From Arenibacter echinorum (GTDB lineage Bacteria; Bacteroidota; Bacteroidia; Flavobacteriales; Flavobacteriaceae): a stretch of 64,000 nucleotides of DNA. This document shows positions 54,495 through 63,024 of the stretch, piece after piece (within the stretch, counting starts at the first letter, position 1; each line of letters starts with the position of its first letter). The DNA lies in the NCBI RefSeq assembly GCF_003259375.1, contig NZ_QLLN01000001.1:845360-909359 (forward strand). Reading direction: 5' to 3'. The position numbers were made by a program, and so were the translations under genes. The notes beneath the pieces are model-generated. The model did not search any database and had not been told where the DNA came from. It was given only the letters and a program-made list of their open reading frames with translations.

Positions 54495-55568
54495 CTAATC
54501 CCTATTCAAATCGATGAACAAGTCTTGGTATTTTTTTATAATAATATCTTTGCTGTATTTTTTATATACAGAATCCCTTACAACAGCAGGGTCCCAATGT
54601 TTTTCTCCAATTAGGTTTAGTTTGATCAAAAAATCCGCTTCGTCTTTGGCAATATATCCATTCACATCTTCTTCAACTATTTCGTCGATACCACCTGGTG
54701 CTTTAAATGCAATAACCGGAGTACCTACCGCACAACTTTCCAATAATGCATTTGGAAAGCCTTCCACATATGATCCTTGTAAAAAAACATCACTTTCTTG
54801 TAAATATTTGGATACATCCTTTGTAAATGGGATGTGTTTGATTTTATCCAATAAACCCAGTTTTTTTGCATGGGAAAATATGGTCTCCATTTCGATTCCG
54901 TCCCCAATTAAAGTATATTCAAATGGCTCCGGATAATTGGCAAGGACGTCAAGAATTCTTAGGTGCCCTTTACGTTTATTTAAACTGGCAACCGTAATAA
55001 ATTGTTTAAACTTGTTGGAGGGTAAATCTGGCTTTACTTGAAATTTATCAGAAATTGGATTGTTAATTATTATTAATTCATTTTCTTGGAGATTATATTT
55101 TTTACGGATATCAATTGCCATGTCTTTAGATTGACATATGATTTTATCCAGTTGATCATAACTGAATTTAGGTAAAAATTTAAAGAAATTTTTTTTAGGA
55201 ATTTCAATATTACTTAAAATACTCATGACGTTTACTTCTCTAGCAACAAACTTAATTTTGGGAAAAAATAGAGCCTGTATGCCCATCAAAGTATTTAAGT
55301 GGCCAATGGCACTAATAACTATTTGTGGTTTCTTTTTAGATAAATAATTCGCAATTGGGAAAAATGCATGAAGAACTCTACTTTGGTTGAGAAATTTTAT
55401 TTCTATATTTTTTATTTCAAATACTGCATCTTTTTCGAACCCAACGACTAATAAAGAGGCATTAAATTTGTTTTTGTCCAAGGACTGTGCAATATAGGAC
55501 ATTACACGCTCAGCACCGCCAGCCCTTAAAGAAGGAATAATAAATGTTATATTAATCTTTTGGGACAT
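54495..55568 (-). CDS. GT4-family glycosyltransferase 3
   Basis: A 357-residue glycosyltransferase. It has the donor-site start FIIPSLRAGGAERVMSYIAQ, FVAREVNVMS in the middle, ITVASLNKRKGHLRILDVLA and the full EX7E motif in YVEGFPNALLESCAVGTPVI. Its first 17 bases overlap the end of the upstream ATP-grasp gene in another frame, which suggests coupled translation. The sugar and acceptor are unknown. Closest in form to the glycosyltransferase at 59273, with the same GGAERV motif. Confidence 0.87.
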   Translation of the reverse strand: MSQKINITFIIPSLRAGGAERVMSYIAQSLDKNKFNASLLVVGFEKDAVFEIKNIEIKFLNQSRVLHAFFPIANYLSKKKPQIVISAIGHLNTLMGIQALFFPKIKFVAREVNVMSILSNIEIPKKNFFKFLPKFSYDQLDKIICQSKDMAIDIRKKYNLQENELIIINNPISDKFQVKPDLPSNKFKQFITVASLNKRKGHLRILDVLANYPEPFEYTLIGDGIEMETIFSHAKKLGLLDKIKHIPFTKDVSKYLQESDVFLQGSYVEGFPNALLESCAVGTPVIAFKAPGGIDEIVEEDVNGYIAKDEADFLIKLNLIGEKHWDPAVVRDSVYKKYSKDIIIKKYQDLFIDLNRD

Positions 55569-56511
55569 CCTGCAATTTTAGTTTTGTAAGAATAAGTTCG
55601 CTTCCTAGTTTTAAATCCCATTGTTCAGGTAATATTGGTTTATTGCCCCCGTCATGATGAAAGGTTATTTCTCCAAAATATAACTTACCATCCACATCGT
55701 ACCAATCTACACGAACATAGTCAAAATGAGTAGCTATAAGTTCGGAAAGAGATATCATTTTATTCAGGGTTTTAGGCCTTGGTACATCATCTGGACTAGG
55801 GTCCGTATATTTTCCAGGTCCTTTTGGGGAAGACCATTTATATGGTTCGCGTTGCCAATCTCTATTGTACCAGTTTCTATAGTGATTTGATGTTCCTCTA
55901 CCCATATCTACTTGAATCATTCTAACCTTTCCATTAAAACAATGAAGCTTATAATCTTCTGGAATATCACCCTTACTGTTCTGCAATAATTTTTCTATGA
56001 TAACTCTGGGGATTATATTTTTGTACTGCCATTCTTTGGATTGGGGATAGTAATTTTTTTCCATCCTTTGTTTTAATTTCTGTTGAATGTCTTCCCAATT
56101 CATTTTTGTTTTATCCAAAACAAAAATTCCACCACCACTGTCGTGATTGGTTTTTATAATACATTGGGCATCAGGTAAATTATCCGCAATGATCTCATTA
56201 ACATCTTGGGTTTGAAAATATAATGGGACTAAATATTCTTCTCCAATAGATTCTTTTATAAACCCCCTAACTTCATATTTATCAGCACATCGAGTGTGCA
56301 GTGGGGTTCTGTCATTTAATTTAAGCCAAATGATTTTTTCATTTAAAGTTTTGGGTTTTTTTAAGTCAGGAAACTGTCCAAAGTGCTTTTTATATCTGTA
56401 TTTTAGGTAAATCCGTTCCGGGACTATTTTTTTATTTATAAAGTGATATAAGTTCATCACTATTCTGCCAACTATGGTTCTGTGATATATATATTTTAAT
56501 AGTTGTTTCAT
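55552..56511 (-). CDS. TupA-like ATP-grasp protein
   Basis: A 319-residue protein. The N-terminus (YLKYRYKKHFGQFPDLKKPK) and TLNEKIIWLKLNDRTPLHTR match the ATP-grasp family named after TupA, the teichuronopeptide ligase. Further motifs are RCADKYEVRGFIKE, CIIKTNHDSGGGIFVLD, VIIEKLLQNSKGDIPEDYKL and YVRVDWYDVDGKLYFGEITF. TupA attaches amino acids to a polyuronic acid. Related proteins are common in capsule and O-antigen clusters. With a uronic acid pathway and an amidotransferase here, it may join an amino acid to a uronate carboxyl; this is inference. Confidence 0.85.
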   Translation of the reverse strand: MKQLLKYIYHRTIVGRIVMNLYHFINKKIVPERIYLKYRYKKHFGQFPDLKKPKTLNEKIIWLKLNDRTPLHTRCADKYEVRGFIKESIGEEYLVPLYFQTQDVNEIIADNLPDAQCIIKTNHDSGGGIFVLDKTKMNWEDIQQKLKQRMEKNYYPQSKEWQYKNIIPRVIIEKLLQNSKGDIPEDYKLHCFNGKVRMIQVDMGRGTSNHYRNWYNRDWQREPYKWSSPKGPGKYTDPSPDDVPRPKTLNKMISLSELIATHFDYVRVDWYDVDGKLYFGEITFHHDGGNKPILPEQWDLKLGSELILTKLKLQDVPKD

Positions 56512-56540
56512 GATTGAAGTATAACGATAGTAAATCAGTT

Positions 56541-57668
56541 CTATTTTAAAATTAAAGGAGAACTTGCAGATAATTTTTTAAACTGTATCAAGAGGTACAT
56601 TGAAACAAGTACATTGTAATAATTTGAAAAATACGTGTGTCCTACCATTAGACTAATGGTTAAGACACAACTTAAATAAAAAAATTCTGGATTTGATCTA
56701 AAAAAGGAGTAACTTTTAATCAACAAAAAAAGATAAATTCCGACTATTAAAAAAAACGGAATTATACCGGCCTCCCCCAGGACCATTAGAAAGGTATTAT
56801 GTACACCAGGGAGACCTTGTTGTTTTTTTTGCATATATTCATATCCATTGCCCCAAAAAGGTTTGTCAAATATAATATCTGTGTATAAGGCCCAAGTACC
56901 TGTTCTGGAATCCTTTTGTATGGTTTCGGATTGTATTTGTTCATCACTAAAAATACTTTGTAAAGCCGAAAATCGTGCTGTATTCAAGGTTAAGAAACTC
57001 GAAACGGCAAATAATAAAATAAGTACCAAAGCTCCAATGGCTGGAACAATAACGTTCTTTCTACTATGATATATCGCAATCATATTTATCAACAACCATA
57101 TAACTATAAAGGAGCGTGAGAAAGTTAGGATACCGGCCAATGTAAAAATTAATTGCCCACCTAGTTTTAACCATTTATGGGACATTGAATAGCTTAAGGC
57201 GAAGCCAATTAAGCATATTGTACCTGCAAAGTTTGGATTCAAATAAAAACCACTGAAACGTCCATAAGTAGGGTAGAAGTTGGCATTCGCCAAGGGAAAT
57301 ACAACTGCGTTAATAATGATACTTAAGCCGCCTATTAGCAAAATTAAATAGATTTCTTTATTGTTTGTCTTATATAAAAGATCCACTGCACACACAACAA
57401 CAATCATAAACCGAATAAAATCTTTAAAGAACCACTCCGGCTCGTATTCTGAAAAATTAAGGCCACTTAAGGTGTAGTAGAGTATTCCCAATAAAATAAA
57501 AGGAAAAATTAATTCGTGCTTTTCTCTTGAAAGAAAGTAATACGCTAATAACATTAGGGATGAGGCGTAACTACTTAAAGACCCTAATGTGCTGCCAAAA
57601 TAAGCCAGAAGGTAGCTTGGCATATTACACAAAATTAAAAATAAAATAAAATAACGTATTAAGTTCAT
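56541..57668 (-). CDS. O-antigen ligase/polymerase (Wzy/WaaL-like)
   Basis: A 375-residue polytopic membrane protein with about ten predicted helices. Helices are short and Leu/Ile/Phe-rich, and a large extracytoplasmic loop (about 225-290, with RTGTWALYTDIIFDKPFWGNGYEY and LPGVHNTFLMVLGEAG) holds the His and Arg residues found in the Wzy/WaaL family. This loop pattern supports polymerisation of lipid-linked repeat units or their ligation. Sequence identity within the family is low, so the choice between polymerase and ligase rests on the presence of a flippase and sugar transferase next to it, which favours polymerase. Confidence 0.8.
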   Translation of the reverse strand: MNLIRYFILFLILCNMPSYLLAYFGSTLGSLSSYASSLMLLAYYFLSREKHELIFPFILLGILYYTLSGLNFSEYEPEWFFKDFIRFMIVVVCAVDLLYKTNNKEIYLILLIGGLSIIINAVVFPLANANFYPTYGRFSGFYLNPNFAGTICLIGFALSYSMSHKWLKLGGQLIFTLAGILTFSRSFIVIWLLINMIAIYHSRKNVIVPAIGALVLILLFAVSSFLTLNTARFSALQSIFSDEQIQSETIQKDSRTGTWALYTDIIFDKPFWGNGYEYMQKKQQGLPGVHNTFLMVLGEAGIIPFFLIVGIYLFLLIKSYSFFRSNPEFFYLSCVLTISLMVGHTYFSNYYNVLVSMYLLIQFKKLSASSPLILK

Positions 57669-57906
57669 TAACTGTAAATGGGATATAGTTTTTTATCTAC
57701 TATTAAGTTTAAGCTTTTGCAAAGACAATGAAAAAGATTTATCTAGTCCAACATTAAACATTCTATTTTGTACAAAAATATAGGTAAATATTATCGCTAA
57801 TTGTTTTTATATCGTTAAAAGCAATTTAAGTTACCGGGAATATTTTCCACAATTTTATCGGATAAAAAAAGCACAATAATTTTTAGAGTCGCGAAACACA
57901 TAATAT

Positions 57907-59265
57907 CTAAGTATTTAATATTTTTTCCTGTCGACTTAATTTTACGGTATATCCAAATAAGACGATATTCTTTATTATAACCACTACTGTAGTACAAATT
58001 GCTATACCAAAAATACCATAATATTGTATTAAGATATAATCTAGAATGATATTTATGACCAATGCTCCAAAAGATACATAGGCCATAATTGCATTTTTGT
58101 TGATGCTGGTTAAAAAATTTACGTTAACCATTCCTGCAATTGTAAAGGGGATGTAGGCCAATATAATTTTTTGTATTATGGATACCAATGCGGAGTCCTC
58201 AGCTGTGAATTCATTACGTTCAAAAAATAATTGTACAAAAAAATCTGTTGCAAATATGGCAATTATAGAAAATATGGCGGCTCCAATAAATAGAGACTTT
58301 AATACCTTAAACAGAAGTTTAAAGGTCTTTTTCTTGTTCTCTATTACTGCCTTTGAAAAATAGGGTAATAAAACGCTGTTAATACCAATAATCAAAATAC
58401 CAGATAAGAAGGCTGGCATTTTAAGGCCGTAATTTAAAGCAGCTATTGAACCAACAGCTAATTGGGCTGCAAAATACTGGTCTACTACTCCGTTCATTCC
58501 TGTTAAAAAGCCTGAAGACACCTTTGCGGGTAATTGGTAGAACATTTCTTTGGCATTTTTATTGCTAAAATCTGGCCAGGTAACGCTTATTACATCCCGA
58601 TTGAAACTTATCACTAGCAAATATATAAATCCTATAATTGCACCTATTAGGGTTCCAATAGCCAATACTGAATCTCCTAATAACTTTTGAAATAGCCAGA
58701 GGCAAATAATAATGGAAACAGGGGTAAATATGGAAGTAAATGATGTATATCTAAATTCCCCATTAATATTCAACAATCCACTTAATATTGATGAAAACCC
58801 CCATAAAAGAATACATGGGAGAACATAATGAAATTGTAATTTTACTAAGTCGTAAAAGGCTTGATCATGCCCTGCGAAAAAATTCTCTAAGTATACATCA
58901 GTAAATAAAAAGGCTATTATTAAGAAAAGAAAGGATACCAAGCCCGTTATAAAGAAACCAGTTCCTTGAAATGAGGCAATGTTATTTCCTGTTTTCAATT
59001 CGGCGACATAGTTGGGGATAAAAACATTTCTAAAAGCCCCCAAAAACACATTATTTATAAATCCAGGCACCAACATGGCAATAAAAAATGTATCCAATAA
59101 TTCGGATAGACCAAAGGTCGCTGCGACCACCGATTCCTTATAAAATCCAACACCTTTCATGAGCAGAGTTATACTCATAACCAACATGATATTTTTAAAT
59201 ACCGGTTGCTTGATAAGATGTTTAATATTTAGATTACGGAGATAATCCTTTATAAAATCAATCAT
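57907..59265 (-). CDS. MurJ-like lipid-linked oligosaccharide flippase
   Basis: A 452-residue polytopic membrane protein of the MurJ/MOP superfamily. It starts with a cytoplasmic ~25-residue segment, then about 12-14 predicted helices. FGLSELLDTFFIAMLVPGF and VFIPNYVAEL near the N-terminus, LPAKVSSGFLTGMNGVVDQYFAAQ in the middle and ALNYGLKMPAFLSGIL are typical MurJ-like signatures. In this cluster it most likely moves the lipid-linked repeat unit across the inner membrane, like Wzx, rather than lipid II; the essential murJ is expected elsewhere. It lies 7 bases after the glycosyltransferase gene at 59273. A 237-base gap separates it from the polymerase. Confidence 0.85.
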   Translation of the reverse strand: MIDFIKDYLRNLNIKHLIKQPVFKNIMLVMSITLLMKGVGFYKESVVAATFGLSELLDTFFIAMLVPGFINNVFLGAFRNVFIPNYVAELKTGNNIASFQGTGFFITGLVSFLFLIIAFLFTDVYLENFFAGHDQAFYDLVKLQFHYVLPCILLWGFSSILSGLLNINGEFRYTSFTSIFTPVSIIICLWLFQKLLGDSVLAIGTLIGAIIGFIYLLVISFNRDVISVTWPDFSNKNAKEMFYQLPAKVSSGFLTGMNGVVDQYFAAQLAVGSIAALNYGLKMPAFLSGILIIGINSVLLPYFSKAVIENKKKTFKLLFKVLKSLFIGAAIFSIIAIFATDFFVQLFFERNEFTAEDSALVSIIQKIILAYIPFTIAGMVNVNFLTSINKNAIMAYVSFGALVINIILDYILIQYYGIFGIAICTTVVVIIKNIVLFGYTVKLSRQEKILNT

Positions 59266-59272
59266 TTTTAAT

Positions 59273-60376
59273 TTATATGGAAAGCTGAATAATTTTATTC
59301 CATTGCTTAACGACAGCGTCCACCTTGAATTGATCTACCGCCTTCTGGCCATTTTTTCCGAAGGATAATCTTAAATCCTCTCTTGAAATGAGTTGATTAA
59401 TTTTCTCTGTTAAAACTTCCTCATTGTTCATAGGGATTAGAAAACCATTTATACCATCTTTAATCAACTCTGATGGGCCTGTTGGACAATCTGTGGATAT
59501 ACTTGGAATACCAAAATGCATGGCTTCAATAAGGGCATTAGGGAAACCTTCAAATATTGAAGTAAACGCAAAAATTTTAGAAGAATTATAGTACTTATCG
59601 ATATTTTGAATTTTACTTTTTATTATTACCCTGTTCTTAAGGTCTAGATTTTCAATCAGTTGCTCATATTCCTTCTTCTTTGGGCCTTCACCTATAATTA
59701 AAAGTTTCCAGTTTTTGTCTTCTATTTCAGAGAACGACTTTATTAAAACATCCTGTGCTTTTTGATTGGTTAATCTTCCAACGTTAAGTATTACATTTTC
59801 TTTAAAAACCTCATTATCCCGCTTTAAGGACAATTCATTAGAAATTGGATTAGGTAGAATTATTAATTTTTTTTCATCTACACTTGAAGCGTAATATTCT
59901 TTAATTTCCCTAGTTTGAACGACTAAAAAGTTTGCTTTAGGATAACTGAAACTTTTAAGTAATTTCCAAAATTTATTGGCTTTATTCTTATTCGGATTAT
60001 TCCTTTCACTAATAATACAAGGGATTGAATTGCTTTTTGCTGCTAGAACAGATAATACATTAGCGCTAGTTAAAAAACCAATCAATAATTGAATCTTTTC
60101 CTTTTTAACAATCGCGTTGATTTTTTTTAGTAAAATATAATTACTTTTTAAAGCATTAAAAATATTTCTACTAGGAGGAACATTATCAACACAATGTAAT
60201 AATCGCACATCCTTGTGCAATTGATAAAAAGGGACTACTTTAATGAAAGATATAATGTAGACTTCATAATCGGTGGTTAGTGTGTTTGCCAAAGTAGAAA
60301 CCACACGCTCTGCTCCACCAGCGCCAAGTGAGGGTATAACAAAAGCAAGTTTTTGCTTTACTTTTTTATTATGCAT
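59273..60376 (-). CDS. GT4-family glycosyltransferase 4
   Basis: A 367-residue glycosyltransferase. It has FVIPSLGAGGAERVVSTLAN, ERNNPNKNK, VILNVGRLTNQKAQDVLIKS, and the complete EX7E motif in IFEGFPNALIEAMHFGIPSI. Its ATG overlaps the stop codon of the upstream dehydrogenase gene by one base (60376), which indicates translational coupling. The sugar donor cannot be told, but coupling to the GlcNAc/GalNAc-type dehydrogenase suggests it might use that product. Confidence 0.87.
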   Translation of the reverse strand: MHNKKVKQKLAFVIPSLGAGGAERVVSTLANTLTTDYEVYIISFIKVVPFYQLHKDVRLLHCVDNVPPSRNIFNALKSNYILLKKINAIVKKEKIQLLIGFLTSANVLSVLAAKSNSIPCIISERNNPNKNKANKFWKLLKSFSYPKANFLVVQTREIKEYYASSVDEKKLIILPNPISNELSLKRDNEVFKENVILNVGRLTNQKAQDVLIKSFSEIEDKNWKLLIIGEGPKKKEYEQLIENLDLKNRVIIKSKIQNIDKYYNSSKIFAFTSIFEGFPNALIEAMHFGIPSISTDCPTGPSELIKDGINGFLIPMNNEEVLTEKINQLISREDLRLSFGKNGQKAVDQFKVDAVVKQWNKIIQLSI

Positions 60377-61659
60377 TATAATTTACCGTTTGCTTGTTCC
60401 GGTATAAAACCTTTTACGTCATACACGACCCCATTGGGTTTTAGTAGTGACTTGAAATCAAGAGACAGAAATTGTTTGTGCGCCACAGTGAGCACAATAG
60501 CATCGAATTTTTTGTCCGCCAATTCTTTAGAAGCTGTCAACTTATATTCATGCATAACTTCTTCCGCCGATGCCCAAGGATCATAAATGTCTACCTCTGC
60601 TCCGTAGGAGCTTAGGTTGTTTATAACATCAACCGCTTTAGTGTTACGGACATCGGGGCAATTTTCCTTAAAGGTTATTCCCAATACCAATATACTAGCT
60701 CCTTTTACCTTAATGTCATTTTGTACCATCATTTTAACGACTTCTGAAGCTACATACTTGCCCATACCGTCGTTCATTCGTCTTCCGGCCAAAATAATCT
60801 CAGGATGATAGCCGTATTCCTGTGCTTTCTGGGCTAAATAATAGGGGTCTACGCCGATACAGTGCCCCCCAACTAATCCTGGTTTAAAGGGTAGGAAGTT
60901 CCATTTGGTACCTGCAGCCTCTAAAACATCATGGGTGTCAATACCCATTAAATTGAAAATCTTGGCCAATTCATTAACAAAAGCGATATTAATATCACGT
61001 TGTGAGTTTTCAATAACCTTGGCCGCCTCGGCAACCCTGATGTTAGGAGCCAAGTGCGTTCCGGCCGTAATTACAGAGGCATAGAGCTTATTTACTTTTT
61101 TGCCTATTTCTGGAGTTGAACCAGAGGTGACTTTTAAGATTTTTTCAACGGTATGTTCTTTGTCCCCCGGATTGATTCTTTCTGGCGAATATCCTGCAAA
61201 AAAATCTAGGTTATACTTCAACCCACTTATATTTTCCAAAACCGGAATACATTCATCTTCGGTAACCCCAGGATAAACGGTAGACTCATATACTACGATA
61301 TCTCCCTTTTTTAGTACTTGGCCTACCGTTTCACTAGCTTTGTATAGTGGCGTTAAAATGGGCCTATTGGTACTGTCAACTGGAGTAGGTACAGTAACTA
61401 TGTAGTAATTACAGTCCGCAATATCCTCTAGCTTATTTGTGCAATACAGTCCTGTATTATCCATTTTTGGGGTATCCGACAAAACGGCTAGCAAGATATC
61501 ATCCTCTACTTCCAAGGTATTGTCCTTACCTGCTTGTAATTCTGTTATTCTTTTTTCGTTGATATCAAATCCTATCACGGGGTATTTAGTTGCGAACAGG
61601 CGGGCTAATGGTAGGCCAACATATCCCAATCCAATTACAGCAATTTTTATATTACTCAT
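60376..61659 (-). CDS. UDP-N-acetylhexosamine 6-dehydrogenase (TviB/WbpA-like)
   Basis: A 427-residue NAD-dependent nucleotide-sugar dehydrogenase. The Rossmann N-domain starts IKIAVIGLGYVGLPLARLFA. The central domain has YESTVYPGVTEDECIPVLE and the C-domain has GLVGGHCIGVDPYYLAQKA, whose Cys is the catalytic thiol. The GGHCIGVDPYY form and the length match the TviB/WbpA group acting on UDP-GlcNAc or UDP-GalNAc. It oxidises C6 to a carboxylate in two steps, giving an N-acetylhexosaminuronic acid. It follows the UDP-glucose-dehydrogenase-like gene by 11 bases and overlaps the next gene by one base. Confidence 0.88.
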   Translation of the reverse strand: MSNIKIAVIGLGYVGLPLARLFATKYPVIGFDINEKRITELQAGKDNTLEVEDDILLAVLSDTPKMDNTGLYCTNKLEDIADCNYYIVTVPTPVDSTNRPILTPLYKASETVGQVLKKGDIVVYESTVYPGVTEDECIPVLENISGLKYNLDFFAGYSPERINPGDKEHTVEKILKVTSGSTPEIGKKVNKLYASVITAGTHLAPNIRVAEAAKVIENSQRDINIAFVNELAKIFNLMGIDTHDVLEAAGTKWNFLPFKPGLVGGHCIGVDPYYLAQKAQEYGYHPEIILAGRRMNDGMGKYVASEVVKMMVQNDIKVKGASILVLGITFKENCPDVRNTKAVDVINNLSSYGAEVDIYDPWASAEEVMHEYKLTASKELADKKFDAIVLTVAHKQFLSLDFKSLLKPNGVVYDVKGFIPEQANGKL

Positions 61660-61670
61660 ATTTTTTTATT

Positions 61671-63011
61671 TTAATGGTTGTTCAATTTTTTTCCGATTTG
61701 GTAGTATTCAATACCCCTCTCCGTCATTAATACATCATTATATTGGTTACGGCCATCAAAAATTATCGGGGTATTTAATTGTACCTTTAATTCTTCAAAA
61801 TCAGGAGACCTAAATTCTTTCCATTCCGTTAGTAGAATCATGGCATCGGCATTTTTAAGAGTGTCGTACTTGGACTTGCAATAAGTAACACCTTTCATAT
61901 CTTTTAAATAAAAATGCTCTGCCTCTTTCATCGCTTTCGGGTCATATGCTTGTATTTTAGCCCCTCTTTGTACTAATTCCTTAATGATATATATGGCAGG
62001 TGCTTCCCGCATATCATCGGTCTCAGGTTTGAAGGCCAAGCCCCATATGGCAAAGGTTTTTCCTTTTAGATCTTCACCAAATCTGGTAATTACCTTTTGG
62101 GCAATTACCAGTTTTTGCCGGTCGTTTACTTCCTCTACAGAGCTAATCAAACTGGCTTTATAGCCATGTTCCTCAGCCGTTTTTTTCAATGCCTTAACAT
62201 CTTTTGGAAAACAAGATCCACCATATCCCGAACCTGGATATATAAAGCTATACCCAATTCTGCTATCGGACCCAATCCCAATTCTTACCTTATTCACGTC
62301 CGCGCCCACCAATTCACATATATTGGCTATTTCGTTCATAAACGATATTTTGGTGGCCAGCATGGCGTTGGCCACATACTTGGTCATTTCAGCGGAACGG
62401 ACATCCATGGTGATCAATCGGTCCTGACTGCTTCTAAAAAATGGGGAGTACAAGGTTCTCATTTTTTCGGTCGACTTTTGATCGTCGGATCCAATAACCA
62501 CCCTATCTGGTTTCATGAAGTCGTTTATCGCATCCCCTTCCTTTAAAAATTCAGGGTTGGAGACTACATGAAATTCTATGTCTACATTTCGTTTTTCCAA
62601 TTCTTTTTGAATAGTGGCCGAAACTTTATCAGCAGTGCCTACAGGAACGGTAGATTTGTCAACAATAATCAAGGGATTGGTCATATGCAGTCCTATCTCT
62701 TTGGCCACTTGAAGCACATATTTTAAATCGGCAGAACCATCATCCCCCATAGGGGTACCAACGGCAATGAAAGCTATATCGCATTTCTGAAGGTGATTAT
62801 TTAAATTGGTACTAAAGCGCAAGGTTTTGTTCTCAATATTTCTTCTTACCATGGCTTCCAAGCCCGGTTCGTAGATTGGGATAATACCCCCTTTTAAATT
62901 TTCTATTTTTTTGGTGTCAACATCAATACAGGTTACCGTATTTCCCATCTCGGCAAAACAAGTACCACTTACCAGACCTACATAGCCGGTTCCAATAACA
63001 GTTAAATTCAT
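61671..63011 (-). CDS. ugd: UDP-glucose 6-dehydrogenase
   Basis: A 446-residue NAD-dependent UDP-glucose dehydrogenase. It has GTGYVGLVSGTCFAEMGNTV at the N-terminus, VDKSTVPVGTADKVS, NPEFLKEGDAINDFMKPDRV and the catalytic Cys region YPGSGYGGSCFPKDVKAL near residue 260. FAIWGLAFKPETDDMREAP lies in the C-domain. It makes UDP-glucuronic acid from UDP-glucose. It is a different branch from the next gene, so the cluster can make both a hexuronic acid and a hexosaminuronic acid. It is 13 bases after the epimerase gene. Confidence 0.92.
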   Translation of the reverse strand: MNLTVIGTGYVGLVSGTCFAEMGNTVTCIDVDTKKIENLKGGIIPIYEPGLEAMVRRNIENKTLRFSTNLNNHLQKCDIAFIAVGTPMGDDGSADLKYVLQVAKEIGLHMTNPLIIVDKSTVPVGTADKVSATIQKELEKRNVDIEFHVVSNPEFLKEGDAINDFMKPDRVVIGSDDQKSTEKMRTLYSPFFRSSQDRLITMDVRSAEMTKYVANAMLATKISFMNEIANICELVGADVNKVRIGIGSDSRIGYSFIYPGSGYGGSCFPKDVKALKKTAEEHGYKASLISSVEEVNDRQKLVIAQKVITRFGEDLKGKTFAIWGLAFKPETDDMREAPAIYIIKELVQRGAKIQAYDPKAMKEAEHFYLKDMKGVTYCKSKYDTLKNADAMILLTEWKEFRSPDFEELKVQLNTPIIFDGRNQYNDVLMTERGIEYYQIGKKLNNH

Positions 63012-63024
63012 TTTAGATTATATT

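Noticed and set aside
57907..59265. Essential lipid II flippase murJ
   Set aside because: Position inside a polysaccharide cluster and lack of division or wall genes nearby favour a Wzx-like role; the MurJ similarity is to the superfamily.
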